Positions 40,626 through 50,754 are shown, counted from the first letter of the stretch. The stretch is 64,000 nucleotides of DNA from Agromyces italicus DSM 16388 (GCF_000421545.1 NZ_ATXF01000009.1:1-64000); one strand, 5' to 3'. Translations and numbers: made by a program. Notes: generated from the letters alone by a model not told the origin.

Positions 40626-43600
40626 ATGAGCCGAACGCCCCGACCTGCGAGCGAGCCGGCCACCGACGGCCCGCTCGCCGAATCCCTCCTCAAGTTCGGC
40701 CGGTTCCTGAGACCCGGCGAGTTCTCTCCCGACCTCCGCACGGTCACCCTCGAGGGCGGCCGGCAGGGCGACGTCTTCTATCGCGACCGCTGGTCGCACG
40801 ACAAGGTCGTGCGTTCGACGCACGGCGTGAACTGCACGGGGTCGTGTTCGTGGAAGGTGTACGTCAAGGACGGCATCATCACCTGGGAGACGCAGGAGAC
40901 CGACTACCCCTCGGTCGGGCCCGACTCCCCCGAGTACGAACCCCGCGGCTGCCCGCGCGGCGCCGCGTTCAGCTGGTACACCTACTCGCCGACCCGGGTG
41001 CGCTACCCCTACCTGCGCGGCGTGCTGCTCGAGCACTACCGAGCCGCGAAAGAGCGCGTCGGCGGCGACCCCGTGCTCGCGTGGGAGGCGCTCGTCACCG
41101 ACCCCGTGGCATCCCGGGCGTACAAGCGGGCCCGCGGCAAGGGCGGACTGGTGCGCGCGAGCTGGGACGAGACGCTCGAGATCGTCGCGGCCGCCCACGT
41201 GCACACGATCAAGGCGCACGGGCCCGACCGGGTCGCCGGTTTCTCGCCGATCCCGGCGATGTCGATGGTCTCGCACGGCGTCGGCGCCCGCTTCATCAAC
41301 CTCATCGGCGGCACGATGCAGTCGTTCTACGACTGGTACGCCGACCTCCCGGTCGCGAGCCCGCAGGTCTTCGGCGACCAGACCGACGTGCCCGAGTCGG
41401 CCGACTGGTGGAACTCGACGTACCTCATGATGTGGGGCTCGAACGTGCCGGTCACCCGAACGCCCGATGCGCACTTCATGACCGAGGCCCGCTACCGCGG
41501 CCAGAAGGTCGTCACCGTCTCGCCCGACTACGCCGACAACACGAAGTTCGCCGACGAGTGGCTCTCGCCGCACCCGGGCACCGATGCGGCGCTCGCGATG
41601 GCGATGGGGCACGTGATCCTCAGCGAGTTCCTCGTCGAGCGGCGGGTGCCGCGGTTCGAGCACTACCTGAAGACCTTTTCGGATGCCCCGTACCTGGTGT
41701 CGCTCGATGAGCGCGTGAGCGGCGACGGCGCCGGCACGTACGTTCCGGGCAAGTTCTTGACGGCCGCCGACTTGGGCGGCGATGAGGCCGCCGTCGACAA
41801 CGCCGCGTTCAAGACGGTGCTGATGAGTCGGGACGGCTCGGTCGTGGTGCCGAACGGCGCGCTCGGCCACCGCTTCGGCCCGGCCGACGAGGGCCGGTGG
41901 AACCTCGACCTCGAGGGCGTCGACCCGCAGCTCTCGCTTCGCGACGGCGCCACCTGGAGCGGCGAGGTCGCCGAACTCGAACTGCCGCGCTTCGACGTCG
42001 CCCCCGAGGCGGGCGCCGAGCACGAGGGCGGCAGCGGCACGGTGCACCGCGGGGTGCCGGTCGCACGCGTCGGCGGCCGGCTCGTCACGACGGTCTTCGA
42101 CCTGCTGCTCGCCCAGTACGGCGTCGCGCGCGAGGGTCTGCCGGGCGACTGGCCGACGAGCTATGCGGATGCCTCGACGCCGGGCACGCCCGCATGGCAG
42201 GAGGAGATCACCGGCGTCCCCGCCGAGCAGGCCGAACGCATCGGCCGCGAGTTCGCCGACAACGCCGAACGCTCGGGCGGGCGCTCGATGATACTCATGG
42301 GCGCAGGTACGAACCACTGGTTCCACTCCGACACGATCTACCGGACCTTCCTCGCGCTCACGACGATGACCGGCTGCCAGGGCGTCAACGGCGGCGGCTG
42401 GGCGCACTACGTCGGGCAGGAGAAGGTGCGACCGGTCACCGGCTACACCCAGTACGGCACTGCGAGCGACTGGTCGCGCCCGGGCCGGGCGATGATCGGC
42501 ACGGCCTTCTGGTACCTCGCGACCGACCAGTGGCGCTACGACGGGCTGCCCGCAGACCAGCTGGCCTCACCGCTCGCCGAGGGGCTGTTCGCCGGCCGCA
42601 CCACGGCCGACTGTCTCGTCGAGTCGGCGAAGCGCGGCTGGATGCCGAGCTACCCGACCTTCGACCGCAACCCGCTCGACCTCGTCGACGACGCCCGAGC
42701 CGCGGGCAAGGAGCCCACCGAGTACGTGATCGACTCCCTGGGCGACGGCTCGCTGCGCTACGCCTGCGAAGACCCCGACTCGCCCGAGAACTTCCCCCGC
42801 GTGCTGAACGTCTGGCGCGCGAACATCCTCGGCTCCTCGGGCAAGGGCAACGAGTACTTCCTGAAGCACCTGCTCGGCACCGACTCGGCGGTCCGCGCTG
42901 CCGAGGCACCGCCCGAACGCCGACCCGAGTCGATCGAGTGGCACGACGACGCGCCCGAGGGCAAGCTCGACCTCCTCGTCACCGCCGACTTCCGGATGAC
43001 CTCGACAACGTTGTTCTCCGACGTCGTGCTGCCGGCGGCCACCTGGTACGAGAAGCACGACCTGTCGTCGACCGACATGCACCCGTTCGTGCACTCGTTC
43101 AATCCGGCGATCGCCCCGCCGTGGCAGACGAAGACCGACTTCGAGATCTTCCACCTCATCGCGAAGCGGTTCTCCGAGTACGCGCGCACGCACCTCGGCA
43201 CCCGCAGCGATCTCGTCGCGGCCCCCCTCATGCACGACACCCCCGACGCGATGGCGACCCCGCACGGCACCGTCGAAGACGGGCTGCCCCTCGTACCCGG
43301 CGTCACGATGCCGAAGCTCGTCGTCGTCGAGCGCGACTACACGGCGATCGCCGACAAGCTCGCGACGCTCGGGCCGCTCGCGGTCACGGCCGGCATGGTG
43401 ACGAAGGGCATCGTGTTCGACCCGACGCCCGAGGTCGCCGAGCTCGGGCGGTTGAACGGCGTCGCCGCGACGGGTGCGGGCGCCGGGCAGCCGCTGCTCG
43501 ACACCGATGTGAAGGTGTGCGAGGCGATCCTCGCCCTCTCGGGCACGACGAACGGGCGCCTCTCGGTGCAGGGCTTCCGCCAGCTCGAGCAGCGCACCGG

Positions 43601-44396
43601 GCAGCGCATCGCGCAACTGGCCGAAGACCACGAGGGGGGCCGGATCCGCTTCGCCGACGTGCAGTCGCGGCCGGTCTCGGTGATCACGAGCCCCGAATGG
43701 TCGGGCTCCGAGCACGGCGGCCGCCGCTACACGGCCTTCGCGATCAACGTCGAGCACCTGAAGCCGTGGCACACCCTCACCGGCCGACAGCACTTCTTCC
43801 TCGACCACGACTGGATGCGGGAGCTCGGCGAGAACCTGCCGATCTACCGGCCGCCGCTCGACCTCGCCAGGCTCTTCGGCGATTCGCCGGCCGTCGGCTC
43901 GACCGCGCCGAGCGGCGACCCCGCGGCATCCGGGCATGCCGAAGTCGCGGTGCGCTACCTGACGCCGCACTCGAAGTGGTCGATCCACTCCGAGTACCAG
44001 GACAACCTGTTCATGCTCTCGCTCTCGCGCGGCGGACCGACGATCTGGATGTCGACACAGGACGCCCAGAAGATCGGCGTGCGCGACAACGAGTGGATCG
44101 AGTCGTACAACCGCAACGGCGTCGTCGTCGCCCGCGCGATCGTGTCGCACCGAATGCCCGAGGGCACCGTGTACATGTACCACGCGAAGGACCGCACGGT
44201 CGACGTGCCCCGCACCGAGACCAGCGGGCAGCGCGGCGGCATCCACAACTCGCTCACCCGGGTGCTGCTGAAACCGAGCCACCTGATCGGCGGCTACGCG
44301 CAGCTCTCGTTCGCGTTCAACTACCTGGGGCCGACCGGCAACCAGCGGGACGAGGTCACCGTGATCCGCCGTCGTGGTCAGGAGGTCGAGTACTGA
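40626..44396 (+). CDS. narG: Respiratory nitrate reductase, alpha subunit
   Basis: A 1256-residue molybdoenzyme reducing nitrate to nitrite with electrons from NarH. The FS0 [4Fe-4S] site has His66, C70, C74 and C109 (HGVNCTGSCSW, EPRGCPRG), the histidine variant of NarG. The region FYDWYADLPVASPQ near 235 matches the segment with the Asp molybdenum ligand. Further bis-MGD-binding segments include MILMGAGTNHWFHSDTIYR and AQLSFAFNYLGPTGNQRDE. Full length. GAGGAGG precedes the ATG. First gene of narGHJI; needs MGD cofactor, whereas mobA is not in the window. Confidence 0.97.
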   Translation: MSRTPRPASEPATDGPLAESLLKFGRFLRPGEFSPDLRTVTLEGGRQGDVFYRDRWSHDKVVRSTHGVNCTGSCSWKVYVKDGIITWETQETDYPSVGPDSPEYEPRGCPRGAAFSWYTYSPTRVRYPYLRGVLLEHYRAAKERVGGDPVLAWEALVTDPVASRAYKRARGKGGLVRASWDETLEIVAAAHVHTIKAHGPDRVAGFSPIPAMSMVSHGVGARFINLIGGTMQSFYDWYADLPVASPQVFGDQTDVPESADWWNSTYLMMWGSNVPVTRTPDAHFMTEARYRGQKVVTVSPDYADNTKFADEWLSPHPGTDAALAMAMGHVILSEFLVERRVPRFEHYLKTFSDAPYLVSLDERVSGDGAGTYVPGKFLTAADLGGDEAAVDNAAFKTVLMSRDGSVVVPNGALGHRFGPADEGRWNLDLEGVDPQLSLRDGATWSGEVAELELPRFDVAPEAGAEHEGGSGTVHRGVPVARVGGRLVTTVFDLLLAQYGVAREGLPGDWPTSYADASTPGTPAWQEEITGVPAEQAERIGREFADNAERSGGRSMILMGAGTNHWFHSDTIYRTFLALTTMTGCQGVNGGGWAHYVGQEKVRPVTGYTQYGTASDWSRPGRAMIGTAFWYLATDQWRYDGLPADQLASPLAEGLFAGRTTADCLVESAKRGWMPSYPTFDRNPLDLVDDARAAGKEPTEYVIDSLGDGSLRYACEDPDSPENFPRVLNVWRANILGSSGKGNEYFLKHLLGTDSAVRAAEAPPERRPESIEWHDDAPEGKLDLLVTADFRMTSTTLFSDVVLPAATWYEKHDLSSTDMHPFVHSFNPAIAPPWQTKTDFEIFHLIAKRFSEYARTHLGTRSDLVAAPLMHDTPDAMATPHGTVEDGLPLVPGVTMPKLVVVERDYTAIADKLATLGPLAVTAGMVTKGIVFDPTPEVAELGRLNGVAATGAGAGQPLLDTDVKVCEAILALSGTTNGRLSVQGFRQLEQRTGQRIAQLAEDHEGGRIRFADVQSRPVSVITSPEWSGSEHGGRRYTAFAINVEHLKPWHTLTGRQHFFLDHDWMRELGENLPIYRPPLDLARLFGDSPAVGSTAPSGDPAASGHAEVAVRYLTPHSKWSIHSEYQDNLFMLSLSRGGPTIWMSTQDAQKIGVRDNEWIESYNRNGVVVARAIVSHRMPEGTVYMYHAKDRTVDVPRTETSGQRGGIHNSLTRVLLKPSHLIGGYAQLSFAFNYLGPTGNQRDEVTVIRRRGQEVEY

Positions 44397-44427
44397 TGAA
44401 CAGGCAGGGTCGAACAGGGGGTACAGC

Positions 44428-46068
44428 GTGAAGGTCATGGCGCAGATGTCGATGGTCATGAACCTCGACAAGTGCATCGGCTGCCACACGTGCAGCGTCA
44501 CGTGCAAGCAGGCGTGGACGAACCGCTCGGGCGTCGAGTACGTGTGGTTCAACAACGTCGAGACCCGTCCCGGCATCGGCTACCCCCGCCGCTACGAAGA
44601 CCAGGAGAAATGGGGCGGCGGCTGGGTCCGCACGAAGTCGGGGCGGCTGAAGCTGCGCTCGGGCGGGCGCATGAAGAAACTCGCCACGATCTTCTCGAAC
44701 CCGAAGCTGCCCGAGATCCACGACTACTACGAACCGTGGACGTACGAGTACGACATGCTCCTGAACGCCCCGGCGGGCGAGCACACCCCGGTCGCGAAGC
44801 CGAAGAGCCTGCTCACGGGGGAAGACATGAAGATCTCCTGGTCGGCGAACTGGGACGACAACCTCGGCGGCTCGGCCGAGACCATGGCGGAGGACCCGAT
44901 CCTCCAGCACATGTCGGAGCATGTGGCATCCGAGTACGAAGACACCTACATGTTCTACCTGCCGCGCATCTGCGAGCACTGCCTGAACCCCTCGTGCGTG
45001 GCGTCGTGCCCGTCGGGCGCGATGTACAAACGGGTCGAAGACGGCATCGTGCTCGTCGATCAAGACCAATGCCGGGGCTGGCGCATGTGCGTGTCGGGCT
45101 GCCCGTACAAGAAGGTCTACTTCAACCACAAGACCGGCAAGGCCGAGAAGTGCACGCTCTGCTACCCGCGCCTCGAGGTCGGGTTGCCGACCGTCTGCTC
45201 CGAGACCTGCGTGGGGCGCCTCCGCTATCTCGGCCTCGTGCTCTACGACGCCGACAAGGTCGCCGAGGCGGCGTCGGTCGAAGACGAGCACGCACTCCTC
45301 GACGCGCAGCGCAGCGTCTTCCTCGACCCGCACGACCCGGCGGTCGTGCAGGCGGCCAGGGAGGCCGGGATCCCCGAGGACTGGATCGACGCCGCGCAGC
45401 GCTCGCCGATCCACAAGCTCATCAACGAGTACAAGGTGGCGCTGCCGCTCCACCCCGAGTACCGCACGATGCCGATGGTCTGGTACATCCCGCCGCTCTC
45501 GCCCGTCGTCGACGTCATCGCCTCCTCCGGCAACGACGGCGAAGACGCGAAGACGCTGTTCGCGGCGATCGCGAAGCTGCGCATCCCGCTCGAATACCTC
45601 GCCGGGCTCTTCACCGCCGGCGACACCCGCCCGGTCGAGGCGTCGCTGCGCAAGCTCGCCGCGATGCGCTCGTACATGCGCGGCATCAACCTCGGCGAGG
45701 GCAAAGACGAGCGCATCGCCGACGCCGTCGGCATGACGGGCGACTCGCTCGAGGAGATGTACCGGCTGCTCGCGATCGCGAAGTACGAGGAGCGCTACGT
45801 CATCCCCGCGGCGCACACCGAGCAGGCCCAGGAGCTCGATGAGCTCGCCTGCTCGCTCGACTACGACGGCGGGCCGGGCATGGGCGGCGCGGGGCCGTTC
45901 GGCTCGTCGAGCGGGCAGCAGGTGCCCGTCGCGGTCGAGAACTTCCACGCCCTGAAGAACCGGCAGACCGCCGACCGGCCCTCGACCTCGGGCCGGGTCA
46001 ACCTGCTCAACTGGGACGGCAACGGCGCACCGACCGGCCTCTTCCCGCCCAAGTCCGAGGGCGAATGA
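44428..46068 (+). CDS. narH: Respiratory nitrate reductase, beta subunit
   Basis: A 546-residue electron-transfer subunit with three [4Fe-4S] and one [3Fe-4S] cluster. Cys groups: DKCIGCHTCSVTCKQAW (C16-C26), ICEHCLNPSCVASCPSG, CRGWRMCVSGCPYKK where Trp replaces a Cys for the 3Fe cluster, and CTLCYPRLEVGLPTVCSETC. The GTG at 44428 is preferred over an ATG at 44437 since AGGGGG lies six bases before it and the family begins K-V-M-A-Q-M. Follows narG by 31 bases and overlaps narJ (ATGA). Confidence 0.96.
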   Translation: MKVMAQMSMVMNLDKCIGCHTCSVTCKQAWTNRSGVEYVWFNNVETRPGIGYPRRYEDQEKWGGGWVRTKSGRLKLRSGGRMKKLATIFSNPKLPEIHDYYEPWTYEYDMLLNAPAGEHTPVAKPKSLLTGEDMKISWSANWDDNLGGSAETMAEDPILQHMSEHVASEYEDTYMFYLPRICEHCLNPSCVASCPSGAMYKRVEDGIVLVDQDQCRGWRMCVSGCPYKKVYFNHKTGKAEKCTLCYPRLEVGLPTVCSETCVGRLRYLGLVLYDADKVAEAASVEDEHALLDAQRSVFLDPHDPAVVQAAREAGIPEDWIDAAQRSPIHKLINEYKVALPLHPEYRTMPMVWYIPPLSPVVDVIASSGNDGEDAKTLFAAIAKLRIPLEYLAGLFTAGDTRPVEASLRKLAAMRSYMRGINLGEGKDERIADAVGMTGDSLEEMYRLLAIAKYEERYVIPAAHTEQAQELDELACSLDYDGGPGMGGAGPFGSSSGQQVPVAVENFHALKNRQTADRPSTSGRVNLLNWDGNGAPTGLFPPKSEGE

Positions 46069-46799
46069 TGGCGAACCTGCCGCTCATCTTCAGAAGACAC
46101 GGGTCGGATGCCTCGCGCTCGTCCCGTGGGCCCGCCACCGCCCCGCTCGCGCTCGACGACGCCACGAGACGGCTCGCGCACATCGCGAGCTCACTGTTGC
46201 TCGACTACCCCGACGAGGGCTTCGACGCACGGGTCGCCGCGGTCGAGGCATCCCTGGATGAATTGCCCCCGGCGATCGCGGGCGAGCTGCGCGCCTTCAT
46301 CGATCACGCCGCCGCGACCGACCGCGAGGCGCTCGCGATCGAGTACGTCGCGACCTTCGACCTGAAGCGAAAGTGCTGCATGTACCTGAGCTACTACGCC
46401 GCGGGCGACACGAGACGACGCGGCACGGCGCTCGTGACCTTCATCCAGGCGTATCGCGCCGCGGGCTGGGAGTTCGACGCCGACGAACTCCCCGACTACC
46501 TCCCGGCCGTGCTCGAGTTCTCGGCGCGCAGCGACTCCCCCGTGGCATCCGAACTGCTCTCGGCCCACCGCGACGGGCTCGAGGTGCTGCGCGAGGCCCT
46601 CGAGAAGCAGCAGAGCCCGTGGGCGGGTCTCGTGCGCGCCGTGTGCCGGTCGTTGCCCGAGCTCGACGACGCGACGCGCGACCGCTACCTCGAACTCGTC
46701 AGCCAGGGGCCGCCCGCCGAGACGGTCGGGTTGTCCTTCCTCGGCAACATCCCGCCGTTCCAGCCCGTCGGGGCCGCACACGAGGAGGCACGCGCATGA
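46065..46799 (+). CDS. narJ: Nitrate reductase assembly chaperone
   Basis: A 244-residue helical chaperone that helps load the molybdenum cofactor and clusters into NarGH before membrane attachment; it is not part of the mature enzyme. Family segments: HIASSLLLDYPDEGFDARV, YVATFDLKRKCCMYLSYYAAGDTRRRG and VSQGPPAETVGLSFLGNIPP. Two adjacent ATG codons overlap the narH stop. Its own stop overlaps the narI start. Confidence 0.93.
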   Translation: MMANLPLIFRRHGSDASRSSRGPATAPLALDDATRRLAHIASSLLLDYPDEGFDARVAAVEASLDELPPAIAGELRAFIDHAAATDREALAIEYVATFDLKRKCCMYLSYYAAGDTRRRGTALVTFIQAYRAAGWEFDADELPDYLPAVLEFSARSDSPVASELLSAHRDGLEVLREALEKQQSPWAGLVRAVCRSLPELDDATRDRYLELVSQGPPAETVGLSFLGNIPPFQPVGAAHEEARA

Positions 46800-47560
46800 C
46801 CACATGGGACATTCTGCTGTGGGTCGCGATGCCGTACGCCGCGTTCGCGGTGTTCGTCGTCGGGCACATCTGGCGCTACCGCTACGACAAGTTCGGGTGG
46901 ACGACGCGGTCGAGCCAGACCTACGAGAGCCGGCTGCTGCGCTGGGGGTCTCCGATGTTCCATCTCGGCATCCTCATGGTGATCGCGGGGCACGCCGTGG
47001 GCCTGCTCATCCCGCGCGAGTGGCTGTACGCCATCGGCATCGACGAGCACATGTACCACCTCGGGGCGACCGCGCTCGGCACCGCGGCGGCGGTGCTCAC
47101 CCTCGCGGGGCTCGCGATCCTGATCTACCGGCGTCGCACCGTCGGGCCCGTCTTCCTCGCGACGACCCGCATGGACAAGCTCATGTACGTCGTGCTCGGC
47201 GCGGTGCTGCTGTTCGGCACGATCGCGACGGTCATGTACCAGTTGCTCGGGCCCGGCTACGAGTACCGCGGCACGGTCGGCCCGTGGCTGCGGAGCCTCA
47301 TCGTCTTCCAGCCGCGGCCCGAGCTGATGGTCGACGTGCCGATCATGTTCCAGATCCACGTGATCGCGGCGAACGTGCTGTTCGCACTCTGGCCGTTCAC
47401 CCGGCTCGTACACGTGTGGTCGGCGCCGATCGGCTATCTGTTCCGCCCGTACATCGTCTACCGCTCGCGCGACGACGCACGGCGCCCCGGGTCGCGGCCC
47501 GCCCGGCCCGGGTGGGAGGGCATCCAGACGCCCGACCCGAAGAAGCTGACGAAGCTCTGA
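46796..47560 (+). CDS. narI: Respiratory nitrate reductase, gamma subunit
   Basis: A 254-residue membrane cytochrome b with five hydrophobic segments that oxidises menaquinol and passes electrons to NarH. Haem-ligand histidines are expected in GSPMFHLGILMVIAGHAVG and in FQIHVIAANVLF...FTRLVHVWSAP. The ATG overlaps the narJ stop by four bases, completing the narGHJI operon. A GC-rich hairpin 19 bases downstream probably ends the transcript. Confidence 0.95.
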   Translation: MTTWDILLWVAMPYAAFAVFVVGHIWRYRYDKFGWTTRSSQTYESRLLRWGSPMFHLGILMVIAGHAVGLLIPREWLYAIGIDEHMYHLGATALGTAAAVLTLAGLAILIYRRRTVGPVFLATTRMDKLMYVVLGAVLLFGTIATVMYQLLGPGYEYRGTVGPWLRSLIVFQPRPELMVDVPIMFQIHVIAANVLFALWPFTRLVHVWSAPIGYLFRPYIVYRSRDDARRPGSRPARPGWEGIQTPDPKKLTKL

Positions 47561-47578
47561 GTGATCGGTCGCGGCGCG

Positions 47579-47612
47579 GCGCCGGATCCGGATAGGGTGC
47601 CGGATCCGGCGC
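47579..47612 (+). terminator. Terminator-like hairpin after narI
   Basis: A 13-bp stem whose arms each contain the palindrome CCGGATCCGG, with an eight-base ATAGGGTG loop. The remaining gap to moeA (47613-47907) has a promoter near 47844 and no supported gene. Confidence 0.6.
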
Positions 47613-47843
47613 GCGGCGATCGAGTCGAAGAGCCGATCGGCGCCCGGGGCGCATGGGAGCAGCTCGTGGGGGGACGAGGCCGGCTCCACCCCGAGCGCCG
47701 ATCGCGGGACACCCACTGGGGGTGTGGGTCAAACGTCCTAGTTCAGAAACTACGGCCCTCTCCTGTGAGTGACCTCGGTGAAAGCTGGATGATCTCTCCG
47801 AGCCACGGGTCGGGTGCCCGGAGGGCCGTACGCGTCCCTCCGG

Positions 47844-47849
47844 TACGAT
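47844..47849 (+). promoter_or_regulatory. Putative -10 box for moeA-moaC-mog
   Basis: TACGAT fits TANNNT and would give a leader of about 50 bases with a GCGAGG ribosome binding site before the ATG at 47908. Confidence 0.35.
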
Positions 47850-47907
47850 CGACGGCAGGCGGTCGACCGACGCGATCCCGCCGCTCACCGTGGAGAGCGA
47901 GGCACCG

Positions 47908-49194
47908 ATGCGCAGCTACGCCGAACACCAACGGGCCGTGCACGAACTGCTCGACCCGCTCGCCGCCCGGTACGGCTCCGACGAGTCACATTCGGTGGCG
48001 GTCCCGGTCACCGCCGCGGTTGGGCCGAGCGACGCCCTCGGCCGGGTGCTCGCCCGCGAAGTGCACTCGCCCGTCGCGCTGCCAGGCTTCGACAACTCGC
48101 AGATGGACGGCTACGCCGTGCGATCCCACGATCTCGCCGAGGCGCGCCCGGGCACCCCGGTACGACTGGGGGTCGGGCCGACGAGCGCCGCAGGCGATGC
48201 GCCGTTCGGGCTCGCCCCCGGCACCGCCTCTCCGGTGATGACCGGTGCCGCGATCCCCCACGGGGCGGACGCCGTCGTGCCGATCGAGGCGGCCGACCCG
48301 TCCGCCTTCATCGGGCTCGGTGCGGGGCGCCACGACTCCCCCGACGGCTCGGTCGTCGGGTTCACCGCCCCCGTCGCGCCGGGCACGTTCATCCGCCGCG
48401 CGGGCAGCGACATCGCCGCGGGCGCCCTGCTGCTCGCCGCGGGGACAAGGCTCGGCCCGGCCCAACTCGGCTCGCTCGCCGCCGCGGGAGTCACCGAGGT
48501 GCCCGTGCGCCGCCCGCTGCGGGTGCTGCTGATCTCGACCGGCCACGAGCTGCGGGCGCCCGGGCTTCCGCTCCGCCCCGGGCAGATCCATGACGCCAAT
48601 ACGGCGATGCTCGGGTCGGCGTTGCGCGAGTGCGGCGTCGAGGTCGTCGAGGCGCTCGCCCCCGACGATGCCGCGTCCGTGCGGGCCGCGCTCGAGGCAT
48701 CCGCACCCACGGTCGATCTCGTGGTGACCACCGGCGGCGTGAGCGCCGGCGCGTTCGAGGTGGTGCGCGAGGCGCTCGCACCGCTCGGTGTCGAGTTCGT
48801 GAAGGTCGCCATCCAGCCAGGCGGTCCGCAGGGCCTCGGTACCGCGCGCCTCGACGGCCCGATCGAGCTCCCGATCGTCTCGTTCCCCGGCAATCCGGTG
48901 TCGGCGCTCGTCTCCTTCGAGCTGTTCCTACGGCCGGTGCTGCGCCGCCTCGTGGGGCTCGCCCCCGATCGGCACCGCGCGCGCCTGCCGCTCGCGCACG
49001 ACGTCGTGTCGCCGCGGGCGAAGCACCAGGTGCGTCGGGGTGTCATCGACGGCGACGGCGCCGTCGAGGTCGGCGCGCCGAGCTCGCACCTGCTGCACGC
49101 GTATGCTCAGGCGACGGTGCTCGTGCACCTGCCGGTGGGGGTCGACGCCCTTCCCGCCGGCGCCGCCGTCGATGTCTGGAGGATCGATGACTGA
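47908..49194 (+). CDS. moeA: Molybdopterin molybdenumtransferase
   Basis: A 428-residue enzyme inserting molybdate into adenylated molybdopterin. Key segments: [64 protein letters not shown] and [18 protein letters not shown]. The ATG at 47908 was chosen for its GCGAGG ribosome binding site; an in-frame GTG 18 bases upstream is possible. First gene of moeA-moaC-mog; its end overlaps moaC by eight bases. Confidence 0.95.
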   Translation: MRSYAEHQRAVHELLDPLAARYGSDESHSVAVPVTAAVGPSDALGRVLAREVHSPVALPGFDNSQMDGYAVRSHDLAEARPGTPVRLGVGPTSAAGDAPFGLAPGTASPVMTGAAIPHGADAVVPIEAADPSAFIGLGAGRHDSPDGSVVGFTAPVAPGTFIRRAGSDIAAGALLLAAGTRLGPAQLGSLAAAGVTEVPVRRPLRVLLISTGHELRAPGLPLRPGQIHDANTAMLGSALRECGVEVVEALAPDDAASVRAALEASAPTVDLVVTTGGVSAGAFEVVREALAPLGVEFVKVAIQPGGPQGLGTARLDGPIELPIVSFPGNPVSALVSFELFLRPVLRRLVGLAPDRHRARLPLAHDVVSPRAKHQVRRGVIDGDGAVEVGAPSSHLLHAYAQATVLVHLPVGVDALPAGAAVDVWRIDD

Positions 49195-49669
49195 CACCCC
49201 GCCCCGCCTCACCCACTTGCGCGACGACGGCTCGGCGCACATGGTCGACGTCACCGACAAGCAGGTCACGAAGCGCACCGCGAGCGCGCAGGCCGTGCTC
49301 ACGACCCGCCCCGAGGTGGTCGCGATGATCGCCGACGGCACGCTGCCGAAGGGCGAGGCGATGGGCACCGCCCGCATCGCCGGCATCATGGCGGCGAAGC
49401 AGACCTCGACCCTCATCCCCCTCTGTCACCCGCTGCCGCTCACGAAGCTCGACGTCGACATCACCGCCGACGGCTCGCAGGTGCGCGTGGTCGCGACGGC
49501 GACGACGAAGGGGGTCACGGGTGTCGAGATGGAGGCGCTGACCGCTGCGAGCGTCGCGGCGCTCACCCTCTACGACATGATCAAGGCGGTCGACAACCGC
49601 GCCGTGATCGGCGAGGTGATGGTGCTCGCGAAGGCAGGCGGCAAGAGCGGCGACTGGTCGCGCGCATGA
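49187..49669 (+). CDS. moaC: Cyclic pyranopterin monophosphate synthase
   Basis: A 160-residue enzyme that completes cPMP formation from the MoaA product. Signature segments: [15 protein letters not shown] near the N-terminus, [14 protein letters not shown] in the centre and [19 protein letters not shown] with catalytic Lys and Asp. Overlaps moeA by eight bases and mog by four (ATGA), so the three are translated together. Confidence 0.96.
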   Translation: MTDTPPRLTHLRDDGSAHMVDVTDKQVTKRTASAQAVLTTRPEVVAMIADGTLPKGEAMGTARIAGIMAAKQTSTLIPLCHPLPLTKLDVDITADGSQVRVVATATTKGVTGVEMEALTAASVAALTLYDMIKAVDNRAVIGEVMVLAKAGGKSGDWSRA

Positions 49670-50169
49670 CCGAGCGGATGCCACGGGCCGCCACCGTGCT
49701 CGTGGCCTCGACGCGTGCCGCGGCGGGCGTCTACGAAGACCGCACCGGGCCGGTGATCGCGGACTGGTTCACCGAGCGCGGGTTCTCGGTGCAGGGACCT
49801 CTCGTCGCCGCCGACGGTGTGGCGTTCGCGACGGCGCTCGAGGCGGCGGTCGCGGCCGCGCCCGCCGTGATCGTGACGACCGGCGGCACCGGCCTCGCGC
49901 CGGGCGACCGCACCCCCGAGGCGACCGCCGTGCTGCTCGACCGCGAACTGCCCGGCTTCGCGGAGGAGCTGCGCCGTCGCGGCGCTGCGACGACCCCGAC
50001 CGCGCTGCTGACCCGCGGCGTCGCCGGGGTCGCCGGCTCGACGTTCGTCGTCAACCTGCCCGGTTCGCGCGGCGGAGTCCGCGACGGACTCGGCCTGCTC
50101 GGCGAGGTGCTCGAGCATGTGCTCGACCAGCTCGCGGGCGGCGATCACGCGCCCACCGACTCGGCATAG
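49666..50169 (+). CDS. mog: Molybdopterin adenylyltransferase (MogA/MoaB family)
   Basis: A 167-residue protein that adenylates molybdopterin before MoeA adds the metal. The central loop [17 protein letters not shown] (about 66-82) is the family hallmark, followed by [12 protein letters not shown] and [15 protein letters not shown]. Last gene of the moeA-moaC-mog operon; downstream lies a 735-base repeat-rich stretch. Confidence 0.92.
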   Translation: MTERMPRAATVLVASTRAAAGVYEDRTGPVIADWFTERGFSVQGPLVAADGVAFATALEAAVAAAPAVIVTTGGTGLAPGDRTPEATAVLLDRELPGFAEELRRRGAATTPTALLTRGVAGVAGSTFVVNLPGSRGGVRDGLGLLGEVLEHVLDQLAGGDHAPTDSA

Positions 50170-50225
50170 GGGCCGCTGAGTTCCCTCGCCGACGGCCCGC
50201 CTTGACCCCCGGGCGCCGGCCCGTC

Positions 50226-50345
50226 CTGACCCGCGTGCGCCCGCCCGCACCTGACCCGCGTGCGCCCGCCCGCACCTGACCCGCGTGCGCCCGCCCGCAC
50301 CTGACCCGCGTGCGCCCGCCCGCACCTGACCCGCCGCCCGCACCT
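50226..50345. repeat. 25-bp tandem repeat, four full copies
   Basis: CTGACCCGCGTGCGCCCGCC plus CGCAC begins at 50226, 50251, 50276 and 50301 with a partial copy at 50326. There are no spacers between copies. Confidence 0.96.
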
Positions 50346-50380
50346 CATCCGCTGCCACCGGACCTTCCCTCGGCAGAGGG

Positions 50381-50566
50381 TGTGGCCATGTGGTCAAGTG
50401 GCCGCCCAGAATGTGGCCATGTGGTCAAGTGGCCGCCCAAGGTGTGGCCATGTGGTCAAGTGGCCGCCCAAGGTGTGGCCATGTGGTCAAGTGGCCGCCC
50501 AAGGTGTGGCCATGTGGTCAAGTGGCCACCCAAGGTGTGGCCATGTGGTCATGTGGCCGCCCTGCG
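50381..50566. repeat. 31-bp tandem repeat, six copies
   Basis: TGTGGCCATGTGGTCAAGTG followed by GCCGCCCAAGG starts at 50381, 50412, 50443, 50474, 50505 and 50536. The last copy diverges at its end. A related unit occurs once at 28864-28894. Confidence 0.96.
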
Positions 50567-50589
50567 AACATGGACATCTGGCGCTCGCG

Positions 50590-50754
50590 GCGTGCCCGGC
50601 GTGCCCGGCGTGCGCGGCGTGCCCGGCGTGCCCGGCGTGCCCGGCGTGCGCGGCGTGCCCGGCGTGCCCGGCGTGCCCGGCGTGCCCGGCGTGCCCGGCG
50701 TGCCCGGCGGGCCCGGCGGGCGCGGCGTGCGCGGCGTGCGCGGCGTGCGCGGAA
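50590..50754. repeat. Nine-base tandem array GCGTGCCCG, about 18 copies
   Basis: Copies of GCGTGCCCG or GCGTGCGCG run without interruption. All three plus frames are open; one reads Ala-Cys-Pro, another Gly-Val-Pro in a collagen-like pattern. Because no frame has a start signal and the reading follows from the period of nine, none is called as a gene. The remainder of the gap to 50904 has no supported ORF. Confidence 0.95.

Noticed and set aside
47561-47907. Molybdenum-cofactor riboswitch before moeA
   Set aside because: Only a GC-rich terminator-like hairpin and a promoter-like box are visible; I could not recognise the conserved Moco aptamer core.
50226-50566. CRISPR array after mog
   Set aside because: The 25- and 31-base units have no variable spacers between them.
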